This document shows, piece by piece, positions 35,887-47,151 of a stretch of DNA of 64,000 nt (position 1 is its first letter; every line of letters starts with the position of its first letter). The notes beneath the pieces were generated by a model that saw only the letters and a program-made list of their open reading frames with translations, made no database searches and was not told the DNA's origin. Position numbers and translations under genes: made by a program. The DNA is taken from contig OW121744.1 of assembly GCA_933228675.1 (NCBI GenBank), forward strand, positions 61,793,928 to 61,857,927, given 5' to 3'. This DNA comes from Stomorhina lunata. Taxonomy: Eukaryota; Arthropoda; Insecta; Diptera; Rhiniidae.

Positions 35887-37179
35887 GGGTCGATGTTGAA
35901 TGTGAACCACACCTAAACGCCAAGTTTTTTTTGATTTTTTTCTATTTTATTTGACATTTCTCTATTTCAGACTTACTCAATTTGAACCATGATGAGATAC
36001 ACAATCCAACAACGTGTTAAAGTTATCCAGACTTATTATGAAAATGGGCGTTCAAATCAAAATACATATCGTGCACTTCGTGATTTTTTTGGTCAATTTG
36101 ATCGTCCAAATGTGCGTACAATTGCAAAAATCGTGGAAAAATTCGAGCAAACCGAGTCTGTAGAAGATGTGAGAACACCAGTGCATGCTCGTACAGCTCG
36201 TACTGTAGAAAATATTGCTGCTATTCGCGATCGTGTGGCTGAAGAGCCGTCCACCTCAACTCATCGTCGTGCCCAACAATTGCACCTCTCACGCTCGTCG
36301 TTGATGAACATTATGCATAAATACTTGCATTTACACGCTTACAAGGTACAATTGGCTCAAGAACTAAAGCCTCTTGACCATTCCAAACGTCGTGAATGGG
36401 CAGAATGGTGGCAAGAAATGGCAACAGTGGATGATCAATTTTCGAAGAAAATCATCTTCAGTGATGAGGCACATTTTCACCTCAGTGGATTCGTCAATAA
36501 ACAGAATTGCCGCATTTGGGCGAATGAGAATCCAAGAGTGATTGTCGAAACACCAATGCACCCACAAAGAGTGACTGTTTGGTGCGGTTTATGGGCTGGC
36601 GGCATCATCGGACCGTATTTTTTCCAAAATGAGGCCGGTCAGGCAGTTAATGTGAATGGTGTTCGCTATTGTGAGATGATAACGAACTTTTTATGGCCCG
36701 AATTGGAAGATATGGATGTGGACGATATGTGGTTTCAGCAGGACGGTGCCACTTGCCACACAGCTAACGAAACAATGGCTCTTTTGCGCAACAAATTCAA
36801 TGGCCGTGTTATCTCACGTAATGGCGATGTCAATTGGCCGCCAAGATCATGTGATTTGACACAGTTGGACTTTTTTCTTTGGGGTTATTTGAAAGAAAAG
36901 GTGTACGTCGATAAGCCAGCAACAATTCAAGAGCTAAAGGATGAGATAATTCGGCATATTAACGGCATAGAACCTCCATTATGCCTCAGGGTCATCAAAA
37001 AATTGGATCATCGGATGGAGGTGTGCCGCCGTGGTCGCGGCGCCCATTTGGCCGATATTTTGTTCCATACATAATTGAGTAATACCAATATATCATAATA
37101 AAATAAAATCACAATAATTTCCTAAATAGTTTGTGTTTTATTCAAAATCAACATCGGCCCTTGAAATTTAACCACCCGA
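35887..37179 (+). mobile_element. rosa-type (DD41D) mariner element, coding copy
   Basis: The right end reads 'catcggcccttgaaatttaa' then 'ccacccga', followed by TA, and matches the copy at 50116-51406. The left end begins 'gggtcgatgttgaatgtgaa' and lacks about the outermost 20 bp of the terminal repeat present in the other copy. Loss of that outer repeat may stop this copy from moving even though its transposase frame is open. Confidence 0.85.
35989..37074 (+). CDS. rosa-type mariner transposase (DD41D)
   Basis: An uninterrupted 361-aa frame. The N-terminal ~60 residues form the helix-turn-helix domain common in insect mariner relatives (TYRALRDFFGQFDRPNVRTI), followed by a linker and a second DNA-binding segment. 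Catalytic positions: D in IFSDEAHFHLSG, D in WFQQDGATCHTA and D in CDLTQLDFFLWG. I count 41 residues between the second and third aspartates, the DD41D spacing that defines the rosa family described from Ceratitis rosa. The usual DLTPLD motif reads DLTQLD here. No stop or frameshift is visible. The second copy at 50213-51331 is nearly identical but broken at both ends, so this is the better coding reference. Activity is unproven, partly because the left terminal repeat is shortened. Confidence 0.9.
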   Translation: MMRYTIQQRVKVIQTYYENGRSNQNTYRALRDFFGQFDRPNVRTIAKIVEKFEQTESVEDVRTPVHARTARTVENIAAIRDRVAEEPSTSTHRRAQQLHLSRSSLMNIMHKYLHLHAYKVQLAQELKPLDHSKRREWAEWWQEMATVDDQFSKKIIFSDEAHFHLSGFVNKQNCRIWANENPRVIVETPMHPQRVTVWCGLWAGGIIGPYFFQNEAGQAVNVNGVRYCEMITNFLWPELEDMDVDDMWFQQDGATCHTANETMALLRNKFNGRVISRNGDVNWPPRSCDLTQLDFFLWGYLKEKVYVDKPATIQELKDEIIRHINGIEPPLCLRVIKKLDHRMEVCRRGRGAHLADILFHT

Positions 37180-38398
37180 TATCTGTGGCAATATGGAAGA
37201 GTAGCTTTTGTCGACATAAAAGAGAATTGATTTAAGGCGTTTATTGCATTACAGAAGCAAAGGCGCTTTAATGTGTTTAGTCCGTTTTAAAAATTCAGGT
37301 TTTTGTTTACTTTTTAGCTTAAATTTTTTGAATCAATAATGCATTGATCAAAACAACTTATGTACACATATTTTTGTGTACAAAAATTACAATAACTTCC
37401 TAAATAGTTTGTGTTTTATTCAAAATCAACATCGGCCCTTGAAATTTAACCACCCGATATATCGTCACCTTAAAGACGAAATAACCTATCTACAGTTTTC
37501 AAAAGTTTACAGGAGAGGGAAAAACGTTATAAAATTGGAACTATTTGCAATATTTAAACGAAAATGATGTATTTAGATTCAAATGAAACCAGAAATATAT
37601 ATCGGTTGAAAAAATATTGTTTTTCTAAACACAGCTTATGTAATGTCACTTAGGTTATTTGGAATTGCAAGAATCTGAAACCAAATAACCTATCTGCAGT
37701 ACTAATTAGTATGAATAAATCATTTTTTTTACATAAATATTATAAAAATTAAATAATAACAGTTATAGTTTATTTTACTGGTTTAAGCAAATGAATGTAA
37801 TTAATGCTTGTTTAAATTACACTATGCAACAAAATTAAACTTTTTTTGCGATTTTTGATGATTTAGTTTATTTTTTTTAAGTGCGTAACGGTCCTCTAGG
37901 TACACAAAACTGTAATTTGGTCATTTGTGATATTAGATGTTCAAAATTTTAACAGATATACGTTATGATATTGGGAATAATAATCCATAAAAAACTCAAT
38001 TTTGAAATTTTTGCAGATAGGTTAGTTGGTCTTTAAGATGACGATATGGTAAACACAAGTTGAAGTACATTGGCAAGTTGAAGTACTTTGTGCAATGAAG
38101 AGATATAACACTACAGGCCATCAACTGGAACCCACAAGAAGTAGAAACCCAGTCCAATTAGAATGGACTCAAGTTAAAAATCTCTCTTTAGATCGAGTAT
38201 AAGGAAAAATCGTTGTCCTTGTAGGAGTTAAAGAAATAAATATTTGCCTGCAATGCAAAGGTTAACTAAACTAAATAGTGTATTCTACGGTCGATACAAT
38301 CTATCACTATTTGAGCGGATAAATAGAATAATAATTTGTTTACATTGTTTGGATAATTGTCAATTTTTTGTTTCTTGAACCAACACTCGAGGTATGAC
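37180..38398. other. Non-coding sequence with a detached rosa end and a dispersed repeat
   Basis: Positions 37384-37462 repeat the last ~75 bp of the rosa element ('cctaaatagtttgtgtttta' through 'ttgaaatttaaccacccgat'), without any coding part. Positions 37960-38060 match 12500-12600. The remainder is AT-rich with no gene. Confidence 0.65.
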
Positions 38399-38609
38399 TA
38401 GGGTTGCCAGTCAGGCTGGATTCGACTGTATTGTCCAGCTTTTTTAGTGCTTGTCCAGTGTCAAGCTAAAATTAAATTTGTCCAGCTGAAAGGTGAAGAA
38501 TTGAAATAGTTTGAATATTTTTTAGAAACACTATTTTTATGAAAAAGAACGCAATAAAAACTTTTGCAAAAGTGTGTGTTTTTCTTTTTTACTTATCTTA
38601 TTTATGTTT

Positions 38610-39180
38610 ACTTTACTTAAATGACCTATATCAAAAACCTGTTAAGGTCAGAGGTCGAACATATTTTAGAATTCCATGTGCTAAAATCATGTGCTCCAAT
38701 TCGTAGGTCAAGCTTTGAAAGGCTTTCCTCTACTTAGCCTTTAAATCGAATTTTCGGACGTCCTCTGTTTGATGCGTTTTACTATGTCGATGTCAACATA
38801 TAACTCATACAGCTCACTGTTCATTCAATGTCGATGTTCATTGTTGATGCAAACTGGTCCAAAGATTTTTCGTAGAATCTTCCTCTCAAAAACTGCAGGA
38901 ATAGCTTCCTCTGCTTGTGCAAATGCCCATGGTTCAGCACCAGAATATTTCTTATCTGCCTGCTTATGCCAAAATAGCATCTCTTGGCAAGTATGATTCT
39001 ACGTTTGATTTCGAAACATATGTCGTTATTTATGTTGACGGCGGTACCAAGGTAAAAAATTCTTTTACAACCTCGTAGCTATAGTTCTCAACGATCACAT
39101 ATGGTCCAGTTCTTGAGGCTTGCTTGCTTGTAGCAGTTTTTTTTTGATACTTGAAAAGGCGGCAGTCAAATCGCGCTATG
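38610..39180 (-). pseudogene. 3' fragment of an RTE-like non-LTR element
   Basis: Matches the 3' part of the longer minus-strand copy at 52128-53881. Shared text includes 'tagaattccatgtgctaaaa', 'ctggtccaaagatttttcgt' and 'ctcatacagctca', and the end carries TTTAC/TTAC repeats equivalent to the (TAAG)n tail. Many differences and no long frame. Confidence 0.75.
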
Positions 39181-39371
39181 TGCGTCCCATGATATCGAGA
39201 AAAAATTATATTGTCTCACGATTTCATTTTCTCTCGATATCGCTGCGGTTAATTATGGTATTCGCAATTCGGTTTATCAAAAATTTAAAGATTCACCGAA
39301 GCAAATTACTAAAGCTAATTACTAAAGTTTTTTATTATTAATGTCCGGATCAAGCGACTCGCTTTACAAAC

Positions 39372-42300
39372 GTGGCTCTTGCCTTTGGATTCATCATCCA
39401 TCGACTTAACACTTACGATGTTTTAAGCATGGAAAGAAACAACATAACAGAATATACTACTCCAAGGGGTAATCATGCGAGAAATCCCCCTGCTACGGCA
39501 GCTGGCACAAGGATTTTGGAGGTGCCTAATCTATGCAAGAACATCCTGATGAATGAAACCAATTCTATCCGAAGAAATCGGACTATAAGACCTAATATAG
39601 GCATGATAGAAAGTTTAAAGTTTGCGACATGGAACGTGCGCACATTATACGAAACGGGGAAATTAGAACAACTAAGACGAGAAATGTTAAGTTATAAAAT
39701 TGATTTGTTGGCGGTGCAAGAAGTAAGATGGACAGGGCAAGGGGAGATACGGAATGAAAATACTGTGTTTCTTTACTCCGGTCGCCCGGAAGGCGATGAG
39801 CATAGTAGAGGTGTGGGATTCCTAATATCAAAAAAAATAGCTAAGTCCATGATAGCGTGGTATCCTATCAGTGAGAGGCTCATGGCTATAAAGATCAAAA
39901 CTAAAGCTCGCAATTTGATAATTATCAATGTCTACGCTCCGAGAAAGTTTAAAGTTTGCGACGTGGAACGTGCGCACATTATACGAAACGGGGAAATTAG
40001 AACAACTAAGACGAGAAATGTTTAGTTATAAAATTGATTTGTTGGCGGTGCAAGAAGTAAGATGGACAGGGCAAGGGGAGATACGGAATGAAAATACTGT
40101 GTTTCTTTACTCCGGTCGCCCGGAAGGCGATGAGCATAGTAGAGGTGTGGGATTCCTAATATCAAAAAAAAAAAAAAAATAGCTAAGTCCATGATAGCGT
40201 GGTATCCTATCGGTGAGAGGCTCATGGCTATAAAGATCGAAACTAAAGCTCGCAATTTGATAATTATCAATGTCTACGCTCCGACTGAAATCCAATCTGA
40301 AAATGATGAATTTTATGATGTACTTAGCAGTTGGATGAACACCAACGTACATAACTGTGATATTACCATGATACTTGGCGACTTTAACGCCAAGGTAGGT
40401 TCAATTAATACCGGTTTGGAACGTTATATAGATAAACACGGTGTCGGAGTAAGAAACGAAAATGGAGAAAGGCTGATCGAGCTATGTTGCGAAAAGAATC
40501 TTGTTGTGGGTGGCACTATTTTCCCTCATAAAGAACAGCATAAAATAACCTGGATTTCGCCGAATGGCATCACAAAGAATCAAATCGACCATATTTTAAT
40601 AAATTCTAAGTGGCGATCATCTTTACTTGATGTACGCCCAAGACGCGGAGCTGATATAAATAGCGACCATCATTTAGTGATGTGTAAAATTCGACTAAAG
40701 GTTGCTGCTCTGAGGTCTGATACGGCGAAAGCAGGTCGGAAAATAGATGTAGGGAAACTGGAATCCGAAAGTCATCGGAATGCCTTTATTACTTCCATAA
40801 GGAATCGGCTCCCAGATGTAATAAACAGCAATGGTGCCAGTATTAATGAAATCTCCAGGTGTGTCACACAAACATACAATGAAGTTGGTCAACAAATCCT
40901 AGGATTTAAAGATCACAAAAGAAAGATTTAGATAACACAGGCAACATGGGACTTGATAGAACAACGCAGATCCCATAAATATACAATGCTAAATAAAAAC
41001 GGAGATGATGGAGCCCTCAAAGCAACATATCGTGATCTATCCAATAAAATAAAGAAGTCTACAAGAAGGGACAAGAGAATGTGGATAGACGAGCAAGCGA
41101 GCTGAATCAGCTGCAAGCAAAGGCGATATGAAGACCTTGTATAACATATCAAGGGTTTTGTGTGGCAAACATACTTACAGTAACAGTCCTATCTTGAGTA
41201 GTAGTGGCACACTCCTTTCAACTGCGGATGAGCAACTAATACGCTGGATGGAGCACTTCAAGTCAACACTTAACAACCCTATTGGATTAACACCACTGGC
41301 TGAAGTGCATAATGAAACCAACCATGATAGTATATTCAGAGGAATTTCCGACAGTCCGCCAACAATACAAGAAGTGAAGAACGCTATTAAAATCCTTAAA
41401 CGCAACAAGGCCCCGGGCAATGACAATATTTCAGCGGAGATGCTTTTATGTGATGTTGAAGGATCGTCGAGATTGTGGCACCCATTTGTGCGTAAAATAT
41501 GGGAAGAAGAAGCTCTGCCAACCTCTTGGAATGAAGGTATACTAGTCAAAATACCAAAAAAGGGTGACCCTAAAGACTGCAATAACTACAGGGGTATAAC
41601 ACTTCTCCCAATACCTAGCAAAATACTAAGTCGTGTAATTTTGAACAGAATATCCGACGCAGTTTCCTCTACACTCCGCGAAAATTAGTTTGGGTTTAGA
41701 GAAAACCGTTCTTGTGTTGATTTAATCAACACAGTAAGAATAGTATTAGAGCAATGTAATGAATTCCGCACTCCTATTTACCTAGCATTTATCGACTTTA
41801 TGAAGGCCTTCGACAGTGTCAATAGAAGCTATCTATGGAGAATTTTAGAAAATCGTAACATGCCGACGAAAATTCTCAACTTAATCCGGGCAATGTACGT
41901 TGATTTTAAAAGTCGAGTCCTACACAAGGCATATTATCACCTATACTTTTTATCCTCGTCATCGACAACATAATGCGTACGGCTTGAGGAACTTGAGGAC
42001 TTGGAATATGCCGATGACGTATGTCTTCTAAGCCAAAGCTCTGGCCACCTTCAAGAGAATACTAACGCTATTACTGCTGAATCTCGTATAGCTGGTCTTG
42101 AAATTAATATTTCCAAGACAAAGATTATGCCTGGAGGCTATGGCGCAAACCCGTTGACACACATCAATGTGAATAACGAGGTTATTGGGCGTGTAGATAC
42201 CTTCAATTACCTGGGAAGTTTAGTAACTACAAAAGGTGGTGCAGACGAGGATATTAAATCGCGTATTAATAAGGCAAAATCTGCATTCGGCATTCTTCGA

Positions 42301-42725
42301 GCAATTTGGAAATCTCGGCAAATATCAACAACAACTAAGTTACGAATATATAACTCGAATGTCAAATTCAAAAAAAAATTACAAATTCTTAATATATGGT
42401 GGTCGAATCGCATAAGAAATGAAGATCTACTTAATGCAACAAACCAAATCCCTGCTTCCACAGAGGTATGTCAACGGAAATGGCGATGGATAGGCCACAC
42501 ACTTCGAAGGCCAAATACCAACATTGCTCGACAAGCGCTCCGTTGGAATCCACAAGGAAGCGGCCGTCGTGTTGGTGCAACTGCTAGAACGTGGAGGTCA
42601 ACTGATGCGGAGTTACAAGCAGCAAACTATTCATGGAATGATGTATGCCTAACATCTCGCAATAGAGTCCGATATAAAAGGATGGTTGAGGCCCTATGCT
42701 CCACTGGGAGTCAAGGATAACAGAG
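39372..42725 (+). pseudogene. RTE-like non-LTR retrotransposon, endonuclease plus reverse transcriptase, broken
   Basis: An apurinic-type endonuclease region (39610-40700) shows FATWNVRTLYETGKLEQLR, LAVQEVRWTGQG, ILGDFNAKVG and DHILINSKW...NSDHHLV. The reverse transcriptase follows: NYRGITLLPIPSKILSRVIL (near 41600), AFIDFMKAFDSV (near 41800), EYADDVCLLS (near 42010), YLGSLVTTKGGADEDI, and the terminal RWIGHTLRRPN...GSGRRVGATARTWR block. Breaks include a stop at 41687-41689, a frameshift before the YADD box, and a duplicated, poly(A)-shifted endonuclease segment. Its last text, 'tgctccactgggagtcaagg' plus 'ataacagagagagaga', recurs at 59533. The clade name is an inference. Confidence 0.85.
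39609..40283 (+). repeat. 334-bp tandem duplication inside the endonuclease region
   Basis: Unit 1 (39609-39942) and unit 2 (39943-40283) share nearly all bases. The main difference is a run of 8 A in unit 1 and about 15 A in unit 2 near 40163, which shifts unit 2 into a stop. A recent local duplication or an assembly duplication would both explain it. Confidence 0.93.
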
Positions 42726-42811
42726 AGAGAGAATGTCCAGTTAATTTTTGGGTTGTCAAGCTTTTTTTTCCTTATGTCCAGCGTTTTCAGGATTTGTGTC
42801 TGGCAACCCTA

Positions 42812-44060
42812 GGTATGACCCTTACTCACAGCATTGTGTTCAAACTAGGAAAATATGGTTTTCGGGAACAAGATTCTTGATATCTTCAGAACAAATGAGA
42901 TTGTAGCAGAGATAGAACAGCAACGATTAGTTTTAAGAACTACGAGTGTTGCCTTTTATGTTTCCAAATAAGGAAAAATAAACAATTATAAAATTAAAAC
43001 TAAAAATGGCATACCGATTTTCGACCAAATTACAACTTATGACAATACGACTAAATAAGAGTCCTTGTCAATTCCCTAATACCCTCAGTCTGCAAGCAAA
43101 ATTTTATAATAAATAACTTCTAAAAGCCATGATGATAAAAAATTTCAAGCTTAGGAAGTGAAATGACTGTCAAATGATGAAATGCCAAGAATTGTGCTAT
43201 CATCCTTTGACATTTATTTAGTAAAAAGTTGAATCATTTAACGCTACACTCATGAACAAAGAATTTTACTTGTGGAAATTTGCCTATTGGAAAAACTGAA
43301 CAAAAACAATGCATTTTTCAAGAAAATCATCTTTAGTTATTTCCAACTAGTCGAAAACGTAACAAAATCCACAAACACTCTTTATTAGATATTTTAAGTT
43401 TTGAACGACCAAAGTTTAGATTATGGTAAGCAGGTGGCTATAGACATATTCTGCGTCATTTGGTCCTACAAGGTGTTACTTTGTGTTACTAGCTGGGGTA
43501 AGAGAAGAATAAATTATTGACTAACAAAGCAAGTTAGAGTCAGCCAAATAATTCAATAAATGATTATTAATATTCAAGACCTCAGATAGATCATGCAGAA
43601 ACGAGTAACACAGATGATAAGCCCTAAGATCTGCAAGGGCAGTGTCAATAGGAGCAGTGTCAATAGGAGCAGTGTCAATAGGAGCTATCTATGCAGAATT
43701 TAAGAAAACCCTAACATGTCAACGAAAATTTTGAACTTAATTCGGGCAGTGTACGCAGTGTACGTACGGAAAGGAGGTTAGGATGGAATTGAATATCTCA
43801 GCCGATGTTTAATGTATATCAACAGTTGAAAACGTAAAAAAGGGATGGTATTTAAAATCCTCCAAGGCACGCCCTCATTTGTTTTATTACACCAAATAAG
43901 ATGGTCTATTACCTACTTAGTTTTTTTTAAGCTCGACTCAATGGCACTTAATCAATTTTAAAATTTATGGAAATATGTTTTTACAATCGAAGTGGATTTT
44001 GAGTATTGAGTTTAGCTTTTTTTTATTTTTTTTTTGTAATTTTTATTGTAATTTTCAGAA
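42812..44060. other. Non-coding sequence with two repeat scraps
   Basis: Positions 43120-43240 are the reverse complement of the tail of the decayed mariner at 26140-26240 ('gccaagaattgtgctatcat' and 'cctttgacatttat'). Positions 43640-43765 are an RTE-like reverse transcriptase scrap. No gene seen. Confidence 0.55.
43640..43765 (+). pseudogene. RTE-like scrap with a triplicated 16-bp unit
   Basis: 'agtgtcaataggagc' occurs three times in a row, then continues into 'tatctatgcagaatttaaga' and 'tgtcaacgaaaattttgaac', which match 41815-41895 of the RTE-like element. A 'gtgtacgcagtgtacg' doublet ends it. Confidence 0.8.
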
Positions 44061-46111
44061 CAGGGCCCTTACCACGTAACTCGATTCGAAAAGTAAAATC
44101 TTTCGAAAGAAATTTCCGAATCGAAAGGTTAACCGTACTGTGTAAATCGTTCGAAACGAACACAGTGTTGTATTCACAAACATAAGGGAAAATTTGTGGA
44201 AATGTTGGTAGCACTGCTGTTTGACACACAAATTTCCCAAAACAAAACATATTAATAGCAATTTCAAGTAATTTTTAAATAATTGTATAATATAGATTGC
44301 GTTTCCTTATGGTTCGATGATGGAAATGATACGGTGCCTGAAAGAGTCCAAAGAAAATTAATTAGAGACTCTTCAAACATAATGGACACCCACAATTAAA
44401 TTGGCAATTAGAACAATTTAATAAATTAGCACAATTAAATTAGAGTATATTGTTTAGAAATTTCCAATTCATGGTTTAGAATAGCTTTCTTCATTTCCAA
44501 TTGTTGAACCTTTCTTTTGGATTTTTCCAACTCCGTCACTTTTTTGAAATCGAATTTTTCTTTTAGTAGTTTAATTTTTCTTTTTCAAGTTGAATTTTTT
44601 CTTTTTAAAGTTAAATTTCTAAATTTAATTTAGGAGTTCGAGCTTATACATGCTATGTTGTACATCATAACTTCGTCTTAAATATTTTTGGAACCCTTCA
44701 TTAAATTCTTTCAAAACAGTTATTGAACTCTCTTGGTACGCTATTTATACCCTTCACCACCATAGGTGGGAAGGGTATTATAAGTTTGTGCTGATAGAAG
44801 TATTTGTCTTAGACCCACCCTTTAGTATATCAATAGGCTTAGAATCACTTTCTGAGCCGATTTAGCGATGTCCGTCCGTCTGGCTGGCTGGCTGGACCCC
44901 CATGTAAACATTGTAATCAAATTACAGGTCGCAATTCTAAAGATAATTTAATGAAATTTGGCACAGATCATTTTTTTGATAATGGGACCATGGCTATTGA
45001 AATTAGTCAAAATCAGTCCATTATTTATGGTACCTCCCATAGGCCCCACTTCCCGGAATAGACATATTGGCCACAAATATCAATATTTTTTCATGAAATT
45101 TAAAACAAATACTGCTTATATAAACTAAAATCACTGTACCAAACCCTTCTTTAAAAACGCACTAAATGAGACAAAAAATTACTAATACGGTTGTAAATCT
45201 AAAGATAATGAACATTTTGAGTTTATTTTTTGCATACATAATTTTTGTAACAACTGTTATCAATTTGCCAAATTTCGAGAAAATCGGTCCACATTTGACC
45301 CTAGCTCTCATATAAGTCCAAATGACGGAAACATTTGGAGTGGAGGAATTGAAATTTTCATTTAAATTATTTTCAAGACTACATCTTCGTATTAATGTTG
45401 GCACATTGTGTGATTAGCTTTTTGATCCAAACTCTTATAGCTTCTTCTATCAAAAGAAAATTGGACGTTTGCTGTTCTAATCTGCTTGGTCCACCTCCAG
45501 TCCCAGAAATGCTGCTACGGCTCCTAAGACATTTGCTTTTACGTTATTTTTGTAGAAAGCCCAAACCTAAAAATAAATTACTTTTTTCCAGCCCTTGACA
45601 TCACGATCAGGCGTGAAATCACTGCAACTTTTTCCACATATGACTTAATTTGTTTTTGGCATCAAGGACATTTAAATGTCCCTTTGCCCAAGCCATAATG
45701 CCTTGTCATATATTCCACCATTTCCTCATATTGTTTTTTGTTTGTGTAAATATATTTTTTCGGAATATTCCTTAAAAATGTTAACAATACAAATCTATTA
45801 TTTGAATCACTTTTTTATTTTAAAAAGGATTTTTATTTAAAAAAGTATAATTTCTATAAATACTTGCATTTTTCTCAACTGTCACTACCTAAAAAGCTTT
45901 CGAACAATTTCCTATCATTTTAAACGACAAAAATGTCCGTTTTCGTAATACACAGTTGCATTTACGAAAGGGAAATTTATTTGTCGAAAGCGAAAAAACT
46001 TGTCCGCACTTTCGAAACAAAACATACGAAGATCGTATTAGACAGTACCATTTGTACGAACTCGAAAATTTTCCGTTTCGAATCGAGTTACGCGGTAACC
46101 CCCCAGGCCTG
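44061..46111. mobile_element. Element of about 2 kb bounded by inverted repeats, superfamily unknown
   Basis: The left end runs CAGGGCCC TTACCACGTAACTCGATTCG. The reverse complement of the right end runs CAGGCCTGGGGGGTTACC then GCGTAACTCGATTCGAAA. The arms share 'CGTAACTCGATTCGAAA' exactly and a TTACC just outside it. CGAAAG/CTTTCG motifs recur inside both ends. I find no obvious target duplication and no transposase. A mini-me-like copy (44748-45340) is nested inside. Open frames here are short and unrecognised. Confidence 0.6.
44748..45340 (+). repeat. mini-me-like repeat with GTCY tract, 3' truncated
   Basis: Begins 'tatacccttcaccaccatag' and shows the fullest 5' half in the window, including 'gatgtccgtccgtctggctg' at 44869-44888, a GTCY/GGCT-type tract. 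It stops after 'aagtccaaatgacggaaaca' without the terminal 'cttacttg' block. Confidence 0.8.
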
Positions 46112-46264
46112 ATAATGAAAGGATCATCTGAAAGAGAGTACAAACAAGCTTCACTTTTATATGACGCAATGCAAAATACTATGGGTTACGTCGGGCTAGT
46201 AGCCTACTCCGGGAAAACACAATTACTATCAAAAAGTTTAAATTAGAATAAAAACGGCGCCCCA

Positions 46265-46375
46265 AATGTTAGATAGGGAAGTCTGAAACTTCGATGAAAA
46301 GACCAAGTTGAGGAAAATCTTTCAATATGAAATTGGAGAATATGCGCTGCAATAGGCCATTTAAGTAAGTAAGTA
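46265..46375 (+). pseudogene. 3' tail of an RTE-like element with (TAAG)n end
   Basis: 'gaaacttcgatgaaaagacc' to 'ggccatttaagtaagtaagt' matches, in opposite orientation, the 3' end of the minus-strand copy at 52128. The middle is deleted. Confidence 0.75.
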
Positions 46376-46802
46376 AACAGTCTAAAGCTTTGTTCACATA
46401 AAATCATACCGCAGCCGCGTAAATCAGACTGAGTTTGACCGATAACTATATTTTTACTTAATTCGTATAAACTTAAATTAAACTTAAATTCTCACAAAAA
46501 AAGCTAAAGGAGTCAGAGGCTTTCTCTTCACCTAAACATAAATAATTGAGTTCTCTACTTTCAAAAGTGTCAATGTTAAAAAAGTAAAATGTTGAGAAAA
46601 ATTATAAAAATTTCTCATTCTGAAACGCAGTAGTTAAAACCAGAGACTGAAAATAACGGGTATTTTTGAATTTTTAAATAAAAAAAGTAAGCATAAAAAT
46701 GTATCTGTTCTGAAATTCAATTACACAGTTTAGTTTCTTTTGAACTAAATTTTAATTTTATCGTAAGCCTTTTATTTTTTTGATTAGAAATTAAAGTCAT
46801 TT
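46376..46802. other. AT-rich sequence, nothing recognised
   Basis: No gene or repeat family identified. Confidence 0.5.
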
Positions 46803-47026
46803 TGTGCCTTTTATTATTTCAGGCAAAAATAACAGTTATTTTTGCTTTAAGTTTTATTTTATTTGTGCCATTTATTATTTCAAGCAAAAATAACTGTTAT
46901 TTTTGTTTTATATTTTATCGCTCAAATTATACCGAGTATGTTTGATTTATATTTTATCGCTCAAAGTATACCGGGTATTTCTGATTTATATTTTTTTGCT
47001 CAATTCATACCGAGTATTATTACGGA
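46803..47026. repeat. Two adjacent tandem repeats, ~60 bp x2 and 39 bp x3
   Basis: 'caggcaaaaataacagttat' near 46822 and 'caagcaaaaataactgttat' near 46881 mark a ~59-bp duplication. 'tatattttatcgctcaaa' then 'tataccg' recurs at 46909, 46948 and 46987 with period 39. The resulting open frame repeats a 13-residue DLYFIAQ-containing unit and is a by-product of the repeat. Confidence 0.85.
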
Positions 47027-47151
47027 CACAGCCAAAATTCCACTTAAAATACACTTAAATGCCAATAAATCTAAAACTATAACAGATATGCAAAATAACA
47101 GATGTGTAAAATTTTGTCATAATCGGTCACCATTTGACCATACCCAGCAAA

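Larger units (their letters stand above)
38399..42811. mobile_element. hAT-like shell element carrying nested retroelements
   Basis: TAGGGTTGCCAG at 38399 and its reverse complement CTGGCAACCCTA ending at 42811 are flanked by an identical 8-bp GGTATGAC (38391-38398 and 42812-42819). An 8-bp duplication and this kind of terminus are typical of hAT transposons. The recognisable arms are short (about 38399-38600 and 42727-42811) and carry several TGTCCAG subterminal motifs. No hAT transposase is seen. Retroelement fragments fill the middle, so the original was probably a small non-autonomous element. Confidence 0.8.

Noticed and set aside
41687..41689. Stop codon readthrough in the RTE-like reverse transcriptase
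   Set aside because: Other frameshifts in the same copy show it is simply a dead element.
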